From: Williamsia sp. 1138 | Lineage (GTDB): Bacteria; Actinomycetota; Actinomycetes; Mycobacteriales; Mycobacteriaceae | NCBI RefSeq assembly: GCF_002095435.2 | Contig: NZ_MJEJ02000032.1 | Coordinates: forward strand, 1 to 64,000 | Direction of reading: 5' to 3' | Length of the DNA stretch: 64,000 nt | Shown: positions 19,636 to 27,538 of the stretch, in pieces | Layout of the letters: each line of letters starts with the position of its first letter | Numbering within the stretch: the first letter of the stretch is position 1 | Position numbers and translations under genes: made by a program | Notes under the pieces: model-generated | Database searches by the model: none | Told to the model about the DNA's origin: nothing | Seen by the model: the letters and a program-made list of their open reading frames with translations, nothing else

Positions 19636-20853
19636 GTGGTGGACGCCGTGAGCGTCGTCCGCGCGACCCCGCCCGTTCGCCACGACCTCGGCAACACACG
19701 CCGAGCGCGTCGGTCGGGGGCTGCCCAGACGGCCTCAGACGTACGGTTCGCCGACGCCGACGAGATTCGGCGTTGGGACGAGTTGATCCTACGAAGTCCG
19801 GACGAGGGCAACGTCTATCGCGGAAGCGACAATATCGCCGGCATGGTCGTGGGCGGGGGGACGCCCGTCTACCTGATCGTGGGCGGTTTTGCAGTCATTG
19901 CTTTTCAAGTCCGAGTTCCGGTGTCAGGTCCCCTGTGGGTGCTGATCGGACCGCCGGTTGCCGACGTCCATGACCTGATCGCTGCCGCGCGTGAGGTAGC
20001 AGCATTCGGAGCGCGACACGGGATCACCGCGGTGCGATTACGCACCCAGCTCAGAGCGAACGCAAACGATGAGATGGCGCTTCGCGCAGCAGGGTTGAGA
20101 CGCACCCCGACATGGCTCGACGACAGCACGGTGCTCGTCGACTTGCGAGGCTCTGAACACGATGTGCAGGCCCGGTTCAAGAAGCGCGCGCGGAAGTCGA
20201 TTCGTCGCGCCGCCCGCGAGTTCGTCGTCGTCGATCGCGTGCCGGCGACCGACGACAACTGTCGAGTGCTGTACGAGATGCTCGACGCGACCAGCGGAGG
20301 CAGATTTCACATACCGAGCCTGGCGACGACCACCGCCGTCTTCCAGCGGTACGAGCAGTCCGGTCGCGGCCAATTGTTTCTGGCGCGACATTGCGGCGAA
20401 GTGGTGGTCGGTGCGTTTGTGACGACCTTCGGAAAGACTGCGTTGTACTTCGGGGCGGGTTCGGTGCGCAAGCGGCCGGGTGACCCCACCGAGTGTGGAC
20501 TCGGCGGGAGCCGTGCGGCCTACGCCTTGCAGTGGGAGATCATGCGTTGGGCCCGTGAACAGGGGTGCGAGTGGTACGACCTCGACGGCACGCCGTCGTC
20601 GGCGACCATCACCGACGAGTCCCACCAGCGCCACGGCGTGGGCCAGTTCAAGACCGCGTTCAGCGAAGAGATCACCGACTACCTCGGTGCCTACCAAATC
20701 GACATCCGGCCGGGACGGGCGTGGACGACGCGACAACTCGAGATCTGCGCGGGGCGTGTCGATGAGTCACCGTTGTTGAACCGTCTGCGCCGGCGGCCGG
20801 TGCGGCCGAACCCGGATTATGTGTGGCTCCACCCGAGGCGTCGGAGCCGATAG
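19636..20853 (+). CDS. FemAB-like GNAT peptidyltransferase
   Basis: A 405-residue protein of the FemABX group, whose known members add amino acids from aminoacyl-tRNA to lipid-linked peptidoglycan precursors. The double-GNAT layout is visible: FARKSIRRAAREF-like basic segment (KKRARKSIRRAAREFVVVDRV), then GQLFLARHCGEVVVGAFVTTFGKTALYFGAGSVRK and AAYALQWEIMRWAREQGCEWYDLDG, ending with GVGQFKTAFSEEITDYLGAYQIDI, close to the family GLYRFKKGFG motif. The start is GTG at 19636, with a GTG at 19648 as an alternative. Many actinobacterial members have unknown acceptors, so a direct role in cross-bridge formation is not certain. Confidence 0.82.
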   Translation: MVDAVSVVRATPPVRHDLGNTRRARRSGAAQTASDVRFADADEIRRWDELILRSPDEGNVYRGSDNIAGMVVGGGTPVYLIVGGFAVIAFQVRVPVSGPLWVLIGPPVADVHDLIAAAREVAAFGARHGITAVRLRTQLRANANDEMALRAAGLRRTPTWLDDSTVLVDLRGSEHDVQARFKKRARKSIRRAAREFVVVDRVPATDDNCRVLYEMLDATSGGRFHIPSLATTTAVFQRYEQSGRGQLFLARHCGEVVVGAFVTTFGKTALYFGAGSVRKRPGDPTECGLGGSRAAYALQWEIMRWAREQGCEWYDLDGTPSSATITDESHQRHGVGQFKTAFSEEITDYLGAYQIDIRPGRAWTTRQLEICAGRVDESPLLNRLRRRPVRPNPDYVWLHPRRRSR

Positions 20854-20859
20854 GTGCGA

Positions 20860-21723
20860 TCAGTTGGCGCCGATGACGAGCGGGAGCAGCGTCCACGGAC
20901 GCTCGGTGAGCCAGTCGATCGCGGCCTTGAGGTCGGTGAGATCGTCACTGTCGTAGTCGGAGTCGAGTAGCGGATCGTCAGATTCCACAGGTGCGTCGTA
21001 TGTATCGGCGTTCGGTGAGGGTTCGTCGCAGACGATCATGGTGTTGTTCGCGTCGCCCCACGCCTGTTCGAACTCGTCGAGGGGGACCTCCATGCGGTCG
21101 CCGTCCGGGTGCCCCGGGTCGCTGAGATAGACGACGCCCTTCTCGTAGTCGATCTCGCTGATGACCACGCAATGGTCACCGCCCTGATCGCGTCCGGCGG
21201 ACTCGTCCTTCGCTTCCTGCTCAGGGTCCCAATACTCGCCGGAGTCGACGTACAGCATCACCCCGCGACCCTCGTCGAGTGCGACGGAGAGGTCGTCCAT
21301 GTCGCCTGTTTCGACGGTCGCCGGAATTCCGTTCTGTTCCAGTAGGTCTGCGGCCGCGTAGATCGACATCCCGTTGTTGATCTCACCGTCGACGAAGTAT
21401 CCGTTCTCCTGCGACAGTTCGACGAACGCGTCTTCACTCTGGATGTCCTCGCCGGTGTACTCCGCGACGATCTGCGCGACACTCGCCGGAACGCAGGTGC
21501 CGTTCTCCGCCTGCAGGAACCAGTGGTCGGAGTATTCGTCGGAGTCGCCGGCGCTGTGACCGGATTCGGGCTCGTCCGACGAGTCGTCGGTGACGGGATC
21601 GTCGAGCGAGATGTCGAGGTCCGACCAGCCGATCTGAGCCGTGTTCTCCTGCTCCTCGGCCGGGCCGGTGTCGTCCGGGATCGATATCACGTCGTGCGAG
21701 TCGAACTCGGCTCCGGCATCCAT
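20860..21723 (-). CDS. Highly acidic C39-like (papain-fold) cysteine peptidase
   Basis: A 287-residue protein with very many Asp and Glu residues, notably an acidic N-terminal stretch (SDLDISLDDPVTDDSSDEPE). A C39-type triad can be placed: Cys in ENGTCVPASVAQIVAEYTG, His in GGDHCVVISEID, Asp in VVYLSDPGHPDGD. Families with this fold cleave double-Gly leaders or other peptides. No signal peptide or membrane helix is seen. The ATG at 21723 has AGAAGGA upstream; the longer reading lacks support. It faces the FemAB-like gene tail to tail and is divergent from the small secreted protein gene. The substrate is unknown. Confidence 0.7.
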   Translation of the reverse strand: MDAGAEFDSHDVISIPDDTGPAEEQENTAQIGWSDLDISLDDPVTDDSSDEPESGHSAGDSDEYSDHWFLQAENGTCVPASVAQIVAEYTGEDIQSEDAFVELSQENGYFVDGEINNGMSIYAAADLLEQNGIPATVETGDMDDLSVALDEGRGVMLYVDSGEYWDPEQEAKDESAGRDQGGDHCVVISEIDYEKGVVYLSDPGHPDGDRMEVPLDEFEQAWGDANNTMIVCDEPSPNADTYDAPVESDDPLLDSDYDSDDLTDLKAAIDWLTERPWTLLPLVIGAN

Positions 21724-21911
21724 GGTCGTGTTCCTTCTGCAGTGTGCGGCTTGGTGTCGATGAGAGTCGCGAGCGGGCACGAATGTTCCCGCACTACGTG
21801 CGGTCGTTGACAGCAACTTCACAGGCTGACCATGGATGCCGGTAAGTTTCGATCCCTATCGTTGAACGCAGTCGGTTGAGGTGTCGCCGATGTCAACGAA
21901 GGAGTGGGCAC

Positions 21912-22193
21912 ATGGAGGTCAGGAAGGCCATCTCAGCGGCCGCCGTCACCGGTGGAATCAGCCTGGCGGCGTTGGGAATCGGGACCGGTACGGCGACGGC
22001 GAACGCAGCTGTTGCGCCTGAGGGAACAGCTGTCGGCCAGACGTCGCAGGTTGTTCCTGCGCTCGGCGCGGTGAAGCGGCCTGATCTCGAGACGTTCGAC
22101 TACCGTGGCCAATCGGTGACACCGGTCTTCGACGATCGCAAACAGGGGTGGGGATTCTGGTTCTTCGGACTCTGGGTACCCGTGGTGCTCTGA
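21912..22193 (+). CDS. Small secreted protein
   Basis: A 93-residue protein with a clear signal peptide (MEVRKAISAAAVTGGISLAALGIGTGTATANAA, cleaved after ANA). The mature part is about 60 residues and ends in an aromatic-hydrophobic tail, KQGWGFWFFGLWVPVVL. AAGGAG lies at good spacing before the ATG at 21912. It is divergent from the C39-like peptidase gene, with about 190 bases between them. No known family was recognised. Confidence 0.75.
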   Translation: MEVRKAISAAAVTGGISLAALGIGTGTATANAAVAPEGTAVGQTSQVVPALGAVKRPDLETFDYRGQSVTPVFDDRKQGWGFWFFGLWVPVVL

Positions 22194-22274
22194 CACTGGA
22201 CGCCCGCCATGGATCGTTCGACACCACTTCGGGCCCCGGATGGGCACGCCGAGGGCACTGCTCCCTCGGCGACC

Positions 22275-23066
22275 TCAGGCGGGGACGGATGTGGTGGACA
22301 CGCTCTGCTGTGTCAGTACCAACGGTTCGCCATCGGTGATGGCGATGGTGTGTTCGCTGTGAGCTGTTCGGGATCCGTCGGCAGAGCGGATGGTCCACCC
22401 GTCGTCGTCATAGACGATCCTGTCGGTGGTTCGGGCCAGCCAGGGCTCGAGGGCGAGGGTCAAACCTGGTTTGAGTTTGAGGCCTCGTCCCGCGCGTCCG
22501 GTGTTGGGCACGTGCGGATCTTCGTGCATGGTGCGGCCCAGCCCGTGCCCACCGAACTCGGTGTTGACGGGGTACCCGTAATCGGCAGCCACCGCGCCGA
22601 TGGCCGCGGAGATGTCGCCCAGGCGGTTGCCGGCCCTCGCGGCCGAGATTCCAGCGACCAACGCACGTTCGGTGGCCTCGATGAGGCGTTCGTCCTCGGG
22701 GCGCGGGGTGCCGACGATGATGCTGCGCGCGGAGTCGGCAACCCACCCATTGATCGACACCGCGATGTCCATCGTCAGCAGGTCGGAATCGCGAAGGACG
22801 TAATCATGCGGAAGTCCGTGCAGCACTGCGTCGTTCACCGACAGGCAGATGACGTTTCGGAACGGGCCTCGCCCGAACGAGGGGGAGTAGTCCCAGTAGC
22901 ACGACTGCGCGCCGCGATCGTCGATCAACCGGCGGGCGCGGTGCTCGAGGTCCAGTAAGTTGACCCCGGGCTCGGCTCGGTGCGTGAGATCGTCGAGCAG
23001 GTCGGCAATGAATGCGCCGGTGACCCGCATCTTTTCGATCTCTGTGGGCGTTTTCAATTCGAGCAC
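22275..23066 (-). CDS. map: Type I methionine aminopeptidase (stand-alone copy)
   Basis: A 263-residue metallopeptidase removing N-terminal Met from nascent proteins. Metal ligands are seen in order: Asp in TMDIAVSINGW, Asp in VADSARSIIVG, His in GGHGLGRTMHEDP, Glu in LALEPWL and Glu in AHSEHTIAI. The GTG start at 23066 has GGGAG upstream. Actinobacteria often have two such genes, one of them near secY-adk; this copy stands alone and is preceded by a pair of palindromic repeats, so it may be separately controlled. Confidence 0.92.
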   Translation of the reverse strand: MLELKTPTEIEKMRVTGAFIADLLDDLTHRAEPGVNLLDLEHRARRLIDDRGAQSCYWDYSPSFGRGPFRNVICLSVNDAVLHGLPHDYVLRDSDLLTMDIAVSINGWVADSARSIIVGTPRPEDERLIEATERALVAGISAARAGNRLGDISAAIGAVAADYGYPVNTEFGGHGLGRTMHEDPHVPNTGRAGRGLKLKPGLTLALEPWLARTTDRIVYDDDGWTIRSADGSRTAHSEHTIAITDGEPLVLTQQSVSTTSVPA

Positions 23067-23096
23067 GATCGCTCCCTTCCCTCGGCCCGCGTGGCC

Positions 23097-23142
23097 GGTA
23101 TTTAAATACCACTGTAGCCGACATGGCCGGTATTTTCATACC
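23097..23142. promoter_or_regulatory. Tandem palindromic operator upstream of map
   Basis: Two copies of a GTAT-N4-ATAC palindrome, GGTATTTAAATACC (23097-23110, perfect) and GGTATTTTCATACC (23129-23142), each preceded by GGCC, start 32 bases apart. This is about three helical turns, so the sites lie on the same DNA face, as expected for cooperative repressor binding. They are 31 bases before the map start. The binding protein is unknown. Confidence 0.6.
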
Positions 23143-23187
23143 GCACCGGATTGTGACAGTCGGATGGTCGGGAACGATGAAATAAAT

Positions 23188-23201
23188 CGGACCGCGGTCC
23201 G
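23188..23201. promoter_or_regulatory. 14-bp perfect palindrome before the luciferase-like operon
   Basis: CGGACCGCGGTCCG lies 40 bases before the monooxygenase start. GGACC-type GC-rich palindromes are common operators for TetR-family repressors. No regulator gene is adjacent, so assignment is tentative. Confidence 0.45.
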
Positions 23202-23241
23202 GTTAGTGTGATTGTAGCTTCCAACCTAGGAGGTAGGCATC

Positions 23242-24336
23242 ATGCAATTCGGAATCTTCACCGTCGGTGACGTCACCGTCGACCCCACCACCGGCCTCGA
23301 GCCGACCGAGAACGAGCGCATCAAGGCGATGGTCGCGTTGGCCAAGAAGGCCGAGGACATCGGACTCGACGTGTTCGCCACCGGCGAGCACCACAACAAA
23401 CCGTTCGTCCCGTCGTCACCCACGACGATGCTCGGATACATCGCTGCGCAGACCGAGACCCTGCAGTTGTCGACGTCGACGACGCTGATCACAACGAACG
23501 ACCCGGTGAAGATCGCCGAAGACTTCGCGATGCTCCAGCATCTCGCCGACGGCCGGGTTGACCTCATGCTGGGCCGCGGCAACACCGGTCCGGTCTATCC
23601 GTGGTTCGGCAAGGATATCCGTCAGGGCATCCCGCTGGCCATCGAGAACTATCATCTCCTTCGCCGATTGTGGCGTGAGGAGAACGTGGACTGGCAGGGC
23701 AAGTTCCGCACCCCGCTGACGTCATTCACCTCGACGCCGCGTCCACTCGACGATGAGCCGCCGTTCGTCTGGCACGGCTCCATCCGCAGCCCGGAGATCG
23801 CGGAGCAGGCAGCCTATTACGGCGACGGCTTCTTCGCGAACCACATCTTCTGGCCCACAGAGCATTACAAGCAGTTGATCGGGTTCTATCGGGAGCGCTT
23901 CGAGCACTATGGTCACGGCACCGCTTCGCAGGCGATCGTCGGGCTCGGTGGTCAGTTCTTCATCCGCCCGAAGTCGCAGGATGCGGTCAACGAGTTCCGT
24001 CCCTATTTCGACAACGCGCCGGTCTACGGGCACGGGCCCTCGCTCGAGGAGTTCACGGAGCAGACCCCGCTGACCGTCGGTAGTCCGCAGGAGTTCGTCG
24101 ACAAGACGCTGACCTTCCGCGAACACTTCGGCGACTATCAGCGTCAGCTGTTCCTGGTCGACCACGCGGGTCTGCCGCTGAAGACCGCTCTGGAGCAACT
24201 CGACCTTCTGGGTGAGGTATTACCTGATCTGCGTGCAGGATTCGCCGAAGGCCGGCCCGCGGATGTTCCCGATGCCCCGACGCACACATCGTTGGTGGCA
24301 GCCCGGACGCTCGCCGGCGTCGAGGCGGTCGGTTGA
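23242..24336 (+). CDS. LLM-class flavin-dependent monooxygenase
   Basis: A 364-residue bacterial-luciferase-like oxidoreductase using reduced FMN and O2. Seen are MQFGIFTVGDVT, DVFATGEHHN, LQLSTSTTLITTNDPVKIAEDFAMLQHLADGRVDLMLGRG and the C-terminal EFVDKTLTFREHFG. An AGGAGG ribosome site precedes the ATG. It is coupled by a TGATG overlap to a flavin reductase, which would supply FMNH2, so the two form a two-component monooxygenase. The substrate is not identifiable; alkanesulfonates or other small molecules are possible. Confidence 0.9.
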   Translation: MQFGIFTVGDVTVDPTTGLEPTENERIKAMVALAKKAEDIGLDVFATGEHHNKPFVPSSPTTMLGYIAAQTETLQLSTSTTLITTNDPVKIAEDFAMLQHLADGRVDLMLGRGNTGPVYPWFGKDIRQGIPLAIENYHLLRRLWREENVDWQGKFRTPLTSFTSTPRPLDDEPPFVWHGSIRSPEIAEQAAYYGDGFFANHIFWPTEHYKQLIGFYRERFEHYGHGTASQAIVGLGGQFFIRPKSQDAVNEFRPYFDNAPVYGHGPSLEEFTEQTPLTVGSPQEFVDKTLTFREHFGDYQRQLFLVDHAGLPLKTALEQLDLLGEVLPDLRAGFAEGRPADVPDAPTHTSLVAARTLAGVEAVG

Positions 24337-24959
24337 TGAGCATCGTGCGTATCGCGGTTGTCAGTGCGGGTGTGAGCGAGCCGTCGTCGACGCGACTGCT
24401 GGCTGATCGTCTCGCGAATTCGATTGCCGGGCAACTGGAATCCGTGCAGGTGGACGTGATCGACCTGCGGGACATCGCGGTGGACGTGGCCCAGGGCATG
24501 CTGAGTGGTTTTGCGATCGGTGGTGCCCGGGACGCGGTCCGTGCCGTCGAGGAGGCGGATGCGGTGATCGCTGCGACCCCGGTGTTCAACGCCTCGTACA
24601 GTGGGCTGTTCAAGTCCTTCTTCGACATCGTCGACAAGGACACGTTCGTGGGCAAACCGGTACTGATCGCCGCCACGGGCGGTAGTCCGCGGCATTCGAT
24701 GGTGCTCGACCACGCCCTGCGACCGCTGTTCGCCTACCTGCGCGCGGTGGTTGTCCCGAGCGGCGTCTACGCGGCATCCGAGGACTGGGCGGCAGGATCA
24801 GGCGATACGGCGACATTGGCAGATCGGGTCGAACGGGCGACCGGCGAGCTGGCGGCGCTTCTCGGCGGGCGGGTTCGTCGGGCCGAGCAGGTGGATACCG
24901 AGGAGGCCGGGATCTCGAACTTCGCTCGGTTGTTGGGCGACTCGCTCTCGCAGAGTTGA
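24336..24959 (+). CDS. NAD(P)H-dependent FMN reductase (SsuE/MsuE-like)
   Basis: A 208-residue flavodoxin-fold reductase. It shows IAVVSAGVSEPSSTRLLADRLANSI (FMN phosphate-binding loop) and IAATPVFNASYSGLFKSFFDIVDKDTFVGKPVLIAATGGSPRH, the signature of NADPH-dependent FMN reductases. The ATG overlaps the monooxygenase stop, making it the natural partner enzyme. Confidence 0.88.
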   Translation: MSIVRIAVVSAGVSEPSSTRLLADRLANSIAGQLESVQVDVIDLRDIAVDVAQGMLSGFAIGGARDAVRAVEEADAVIAATPVFNASYSGLFKSFFDIVDKDTFVGKPVLIAATGGSPRHSMVLDHALRPLFAYLRAVVVPSGVYAASEDWAAGSGDTATLADRVERATGELAALLGGRVRRAEQVDTEEAGISNFARLLGDSLSQS

Positions 24960-25211
24960 ACCTCGCAGGTCAAGAGCTCGGGACCGAGCTGTCGTGTCAT
25001 TGACTGACTTCTGGGGAGACATCGTGCGCGGATATCGGCGAACGCGGATACCTGGGCAGATGCAGGGCAACAATGCTCCTGGGAGTCGCGACTGACCAGA
25101 TCCTCGCCGTCAGCGGTGAGAGGAAAATTGGGATCGGTAGCCGAGGGTGCGGTTTGTACTTCTCTCATGACGGCGCCACTTCAGGCGACGCATCAACGAA
25201 AGGGAAGACCA

Positions 25212-25721
25212 ATGAAACGAGTCCTCGCAGCCACCGTCGGACTGATCGCCGCAGTCGGAATCTTGTCGGCCTGTTCTGATGACAGCAGCAGCAGTGACAG
25301 CAGCCCCGCCGCTACCCCGGCAGCGAGCACCGCTCAGACAGGCGGAACCGAGATCTCGACCAGCGGCAACACCGAGGTCAAGGTGGAGGGCAAGGACCTT
25401 GCGGGTGTCGATCTGGACTCGGTCACCTGCGTCAAGCAGGCCGGCAAGATCAACGTGGCCAGCGGATCCTCCGGCGGCCAGCAGGGTGTCGCGGTCGTGA
25501 TGACCGACGAGGCCACTCCCAAGGTGGAGTCGCTGGGTCTGGTCGTCGACGGCAGCGCGCTGGCGGTCTCGGACAGCATGGGTATGGCGGTCGGTTCCGC
25601 CGAGGTCTCGGTCGACGGTGACACCTACACGATCACCGGTGAGGCCGAGGGCGCGGACATGAAGAACCCGACCGCAGGAATGATCAAGAAAGAGTTCACG
25701 ATCAAGGTCACCTGCAACTGA
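25212..25721 (+). CDS. LpqH-like 19-kDa lipoprotein
   Basis: A 169-residue exported lipoprotein. The signal peptide MKRVLAATVGLIAAVGILSACSDD contains the lipobox LSAC, so the mature N-terminal Cys is lipid-modified. A Ser/Ala/Thr-rich linker follows. The C-terminal domain (VKVEGKDLAGVDLDSVTCVKQAGKINVASGS through KKEFTIKVTC) has the two conserved Cys of the mycobacterial LpqH/19-kDa antigen family. The 252 bases upstream hold no gene. A strong terminator follows. Confidence 0.85.
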   Translation: MKRVLAATVGLIAAVGILSACSDDSSSSDSSPAATPAASTAQTGGTEISTSGNTEVKVEGKDLAGVDLDSVTCVKQAGKINVASGSSGGQQGVAVVMTDEATPKVESLGLVVDGSALAVSDSMGMAVGSAEVSVDGDTYTITGEAEGADMKNPTAGMIKKEFTIKVTCN

Positions 25722-25737
25722 TCAACTCTTCTCGGGT

Positions 25738-25773
25738 GGCGGCGGGCGTGCAGTGCACGCCCGCCGCCTTCTT
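25738..25773 (+). terminator. Intrinsic terminator after the LpqH-like gene
   Basis: Perfect 15-base arms (25738-25752 and 25754-25768, GGCGGCGGGCGTGCA and its complement) are followed by TTCTT. The hairpin starts 17 bases after the stop codon. Confidence 0.8.
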
Positions 25774-25807
25774 GTCCCGGTGATCCCGCCCTCAATAGGA
25801 TGCCTTC

Positions 25808-27538
25808 ATGTCGGTTCCGGGTGAGCTCGAGCGTGCACGCCAGCTGGCGTTTGCCGATGATCAGGCCGGCGCACAGGCTCTGTTGTTGTCGCTGATGCCG
25901 CAGATCGTGGAGTTGGACAGAGATGACCTGGCGCTCGAAGTGTTCGCGCAGCTGGGCGAGGTGTATCTCGTCCGAAGCGCCTACGACGGTGTCGCAGAAT
26001 GTGTTCGACGAATTCGAGACTGTGTCTCGATCTATGTTCAGATCGCCGCGGACCCGTACTCGAAGGACGCGGCGCAGGTGACACTTCCTGCTGCGGTCGT
26101 CGACGAGATGGTCATCCGGTACACCCGTCGGGCAGATCACCTGGAGATCGGGCTCGCCGCCGCGGCCGGTGACCACGAGGCGGCGGCTGCGGGTCTCGCC
26201 GAGTTGATCGGACAGAGCAATTCCGGCTCCGCTCCCAATCTTGCCGGCGAAGCCCTCGAACTGATCATGCGGGCCCGCATCAGCTGCGCAGTCGCGCTAG
26301 CCGACGACGACGATCACGTCAGCGCGGAGATCCTGTGGGACGCGGTGCTCGCCGCTCTCGACGAGAGCGAGCGGACCGCCGAGTCCGACCACCTCTGGGT
26401 ACTCGTCGGAATCGGATATGGACGGTTCTGTGTGGAGACGGGACGCCTGCACGAGGCAGAGCCGTACCTGCGTCGCGCAGGCGCCAGAGCGGAGCGGCGC
26501 GGATGGGGCTTGGCCTCGGCGCGAGTGCTGTTGGAGCGGTCAGCGGCGGCGTGGTCGCGATCTGATGTCGTGGACACCGAACGTCTTCTCACGCTTGCCT
26601 ACCCGGTCATCGCACAGCATGCAATCGCCCATGATGTCTCACGATGCTGGCTGTACTTCGGGCTCACCCGGATGGCGGCGGGCGCACTGGAAGCGGCCGA
26701 CGAGTGCTTCCAGCACGCCCAACGCCACTGGGAAGAACTCGGCAGGCCGCTGCACGTAAGTCGGATACTGCTGCAGCGCAGTTGGATCGACATCTTTCGC
26801 GGCCGCTACGCACAGGCGCGCGACGCCATCGAACAGGCCCGCGCCATGCTCGACTCGAGCCCGCGATCCACGTGGCTCCAGTACGCTAGGCTCGACGATC
26901 TGCTCGGTTCGGCATGGCGTGCGGAAGCACTGGCGGACATGGGATTTGATGGGGCGGGTGAACCCGACGAGGGGTGGCGCGAGCTGGAGGCGAGACTGGC
27001 CGGATCGCGTGGCGTCGTAGACGCGGCGCCCGGCACCGAGGGTTACGACAGGGCGATGCCGAAGTTCGAACGTGCCGCGGACCTGAAGATTCCCGCGGCT
27101 CTGGCGGTCGACAGCGTGCGGCACACCCTCGCTGATGCGACTGCCCGGCTGCGCTGGACAGCGGCGGTCTCGGCCCCGGTGCTCGCCGGGGCGTTTGCCG
27201 TTGCCTGGGAGTGGGAGAACGTGGCACTGGTGGCAGAACTCATCGAATACCAGAGTGCTCGAGGTACTTTCACCACCGAACCTGACCCCTCGATGGTTGC
27301 CGACTGGGAGGTGACAGCGACCGCCGCGACCCCCGCAATGGCCGACATCTCCGAGGCAGCGTTCGCGGGGGGTACTGCCGTCGCCACCCCGTCGGCGTTG
27401 ACCAGGCTCGGGCCGTTGCCGTCACTGCAGATGGATCCGGCGGGGCCGGCCGTGCTGGCGCGATATCGCGCGCTGGCGCAAGGGCGTTATGGCCGCGTGG
27501 TCACCAGCTCCGACCCTCTCTGGGCGACGTGGCCGTGA
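25808..27538 (+). CDS. TPR-repeat protein, partner of the CHAT protease
   Basis: A 576-residue, mostly helical protein with tetratricopeptide-like repeats. Examples are FADDQAGAQALLLSLMPQIVELDRDDLALEVFAQLGEVYLVRSAYDGVAECVRRI near the start, CVETGRLHEAEPYLRRAGARAERRGW, and LEAADECFQHAQRHWEELGRPLHVSRILLQRSWIDIFRGRYAQARDAIEQA in the middle. There is no signal peptide. Its TGA overlaps the GTG of the CHAT gene, so the two are translationally coupled. By analogy with TPR-CHAT pairs elsewhere, the repeats could be a sensing or scaffold module that controls the protease. Confidence 0.8.
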   Translation: MSVPGELERARQLAFADDQAGAQALLLSLMPQIVELDRDDLALEVFAQLGEVYLVRSAYDGVAECVRRIRDCVSIYVQIAADPYSKDAAQVTLPAAVVDEMVIRYTRRADHLEIGLAAAAGDHEAAAAGLAELIGQSNSGSAPNLAGEALELIMRARISCAVALADDDDHVSAEILWDAVLAALDESERTAESDHLWVLVGIGYGRFCVETGRLHEAEPYLRRAGARAERRGWGLASARVLLERSAAAWSRSDVVDTERLLTLAYPVIAQHAIAHDVSRCWLYFGLTRMAAGALEAADECFQHAQRHWEELGRPLHVSRILLQRSWIDIFRGRYAQARDAIEQARAMLDSSPRSTWLQYARLDDLLGSAWRAEALADMGFDGAGEPDEGWRELEARLAGSRGVVDAAPGTEGYDRAMPKFERAADLKIPAALAVDSVRHTLADATARLRWTAAVSAPVLAGAFAVAWEWENVALVAELIEYQSARGTFTTEPDPSMVADWEVTATAATPAMADISEAAFAGGTAVATPSALTRLGPLPSLQMDPAGPAVLARYRALAQGRYGRVVTSSDPLWATWP

